From an uncultured Roseburia sp. (lineage in GTDB: Bacteria > Bacillota > Clostridia > Lachnospirales > Lachnospiraceae), in the NCBI GenBank assembly GCA_910587865.1, contig CAJUNX010000046.1, positions 1 through 33,002 of the forward strand: DNA of 33,002 nt. The letters are read 5' to 3'. The position numbers and the translations under genes are program-made. Each line of letters starts with the position of its first letter. Position 1 is the first letter of the stretch. Below, piece by piece: positions 32,112 to 33,002 of this stretch. Under the pieces are notes generated by a model. That model was not told the origin of the DNA, did no database searches, and saw only the letters and a list, made by a program, of their open reading frames with translations.

Positions 32112-32764
32112 CTGTATCCAACCCCCCAGACTGTATTAATCGGAGCAATGCCGTATCCTGCCAGTTTGCTGCGGATATTCCTTATATGTGTTGCGATTGT
32201 CAAATCATCACTGTTACCGTCAAACCCAAAGACCGCTTCATAAATCTGTTCCCTTGTGAATACCTGTCCGCTGTTTCTGGCTAAATACTCGCAAATCTCA
32301 TATTCACTTTTGGTTAAGCTGATTTTTTCCCCTTTTACAGATAGCTCCTTTGAGGACAAATCAAACCTGATTTCCTGCTCAAATCCTAACGTGTTATGAT
32401 GCTCCCGCCTTTCCCGCCGCAGATGGGCAGAAACACGGGCTCTCAGTTCTCCTATTCGGAAAGGTTTTGTAATATAATCATCCGCCCCTAATCCTAACCC
32501 GTAGATGATGTCCGTTTCCAAAACTTTTGCAGTAAGAAACAGAATCGGACAATCCACAAGCCCTCGGATTTTTTTGCATAACGTGAATCCATCAACATCC
32601 GGCATCATAATATCTAACAAAATCAAATCGTAATCTTTCAGGCGTTCTACCGCAACCTCCGCTGCACTTTCGCATATCGCAACTATATGACCATCTTTTT
32701 CCAAACCATTCTTAACTAAGTCAAGAATGGCTTTTTCATCGTCAATTACCAACAACCGTGCCAA
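32093..32764 (-). CDS. OmpR/NisR-type response regulator
   Basis: 223 residues if translation starts at TTG 32764, giving MARLLVIDDEKAI; GGGGGG lies 7 bases upstream. The open frame extends to 32872, but the added residues do not belong to the family. The receiver has DD (8-9), phospho-acceptor D51 in LLLDIMMPDVDG, and lysine in ITKPF. The C-terminal winged helix (about 125-220) has LTKSEYEICEYL and ATHIRNIRSKL, ending VWGVGYRWE. It is the partner of the overlapping histidine kinase and should bind promoters of nearby transporter genes beyond the window. The TTG start is chosen by alignment to the family and the ribosome-binding site. Confidence 0.9.
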   Translation of the reverse strand: MARLLVIDDEKAILDLVKNGLEKDGHIVAICESAAEVAVERLKDYDLILLDIMMPDVDGFTLCKKIRGLVDCPILFLTAKVLETDIIYGLGLGADDYITKPFRIGELRARVSAHLRRERREHHNTLGFEQEIRFDLSSKELSVKGEKISLTKSEYEICEYLARNSGQVFTREQIYEAVFGFDGNSDDLTIATHIRNIRSKLAGYGIAPINTVWGVGYRWERQN

Positions 32765-32917
32765 CTGAAATCCCCCCTGTTTATCTGTCCATTCTGTGAT
32801 AAAGTATTTTTCATTGATATTTACCGCAAGATCCGTCGTCCCCTCAGGCATATAAACATATCCATACCGCAATTAATCTCCGTCAACCGTTGTGATGTTT
32901 ATACCAACAGCATTTTC
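32765..32917 (-). pseudogene. Possible decayed small gene upstream of the response regulator
   Basis: After GGAGG and ATG 32931, a frame reads MIKKMLLV and stops at once. In another frame, GINITTVDGD, a stop, then LRYGYVYMPEGTTDLAVNI and YFITEWTDKQ follow. The composition looks like real protein, possibly a small secreted or immunity protein broken by a frameshift and a stop. Low confidence; it could also be chance. Confidence 0.3.
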
Positions 32918-33001
32918 TTAATCATTTTCTTTTCCTCCGTCCCATAGCTTAATCCAAATAATGCCGATAGCAAACAACACAAGCACCACCATTACATTTA
33001 T
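32918..33001 (-). CDS. C-terminal tail of a membrane protein, possibly a lantibiotic-type ABC permease (partial)
   Basis: The last 27 codons before TAA 32918-32920 are visible: a hydrophobic segment (VMVVLVLFAIGIIWIKLW) followed by the polar end DGGKEND. The rest lies beyond the window. A membrane protein directly upstream of a NisRK-like system is most often the LanG/LanE permease of an immunity transporter. With so little sequence this is inference. Confidence 0.45.
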   Translation of the reverse strand: MNVMVVLVLFAIGIIWIKLWDGGKEND

Positions 33002-33002
33002 T

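Overview
The window reads as a chromosomal contig from an anaerobic Clostridia bacterium, most likely a Lachnospiraceae gut commensal. This is inferred from the gene families: a PdaA-type deacetylase, an RsiV/SigV pair, a CIRCE-controlled htpG, an H-cluster hydrogenase domain, and a TetM-like GTPase with a NYN tail. The Firmicutes-style promoters and ribosome-binding sites agree with this. Most of the window is GC-rich core genome. The two ends and the segment around 11.5-14.8 kb are more AT-rich and look accessory. Bases 1-47 are Illumina library adapter, not genome.

Layout. 48-1036 is a wrecked mobile-element junction: a truncated Rpn/PD-(D/E)XK nuclease, the 3' end of a tnpW gene, and the 5' end of a panE-like reductase fused to it. 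1139-3310 is a small LacI-family regulon: the regulator, a divergent cupin gene, and an identical 11-base operator core found both at the cupin/lacI promoters and at the start of the broken panE gene. 3348-9222 holds a PdaA-like deacetylase, a LysR regulator translationally coupled to a 975-residue unknown zinc-ribbon protein, and a divergent EamA transporter. 9275-11526 is htpG with a CIRCE operator. 11552-11849 is a MITE-like repeat. 11976-14793 is a two-gene cassette with its own near-consensus promoter: an ATPase fused to a PtuB-like HNH domain (Septu-like), overlapping a DUF262 protein; it is the best candidate for an undescribed defence system here.

14983-16677 is an ECF sigma/anti-sigma pair of the SigV/RsiV type with an ECF-like promoter and a 40-bp tandem repeat at the gene junction. 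Next come a two-receiver protein whose second receiver lacks the phospho-acceptor, an RsmF-type rRNA methyltransferase, and a bare H-cluster hydrogenase domain. A purine permease and adenine phosphoribosyltransferase are divergently transcribed and form a salvage pair. 23171-26273 encodes a TetM/EF-G-like GTPase fused to a YacP/Rae1-like NYN nuclease domain, followed by a small gene. 26365-29939 has an ABC-class ATPase gene split by one in-frame stop, a repeat cluster and a MoxR-type AAA+ ATPase. After a stretch of remnants, 30744-33002 holds a NisK/NisR-like two-component system and the tail of a membrane protein that may be a lantibiotic-type ABC permease.

Two themes cut across the region. 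First, short tandem repeats of 31-40 bp appear four times (15992, 19121, 28191, 28624), two of them in frame inside genes. Second, a structured interspersed repeat occurs at 11600-11778 and again at 28095-28184. All calls come from reading the sequence; no database search was run.
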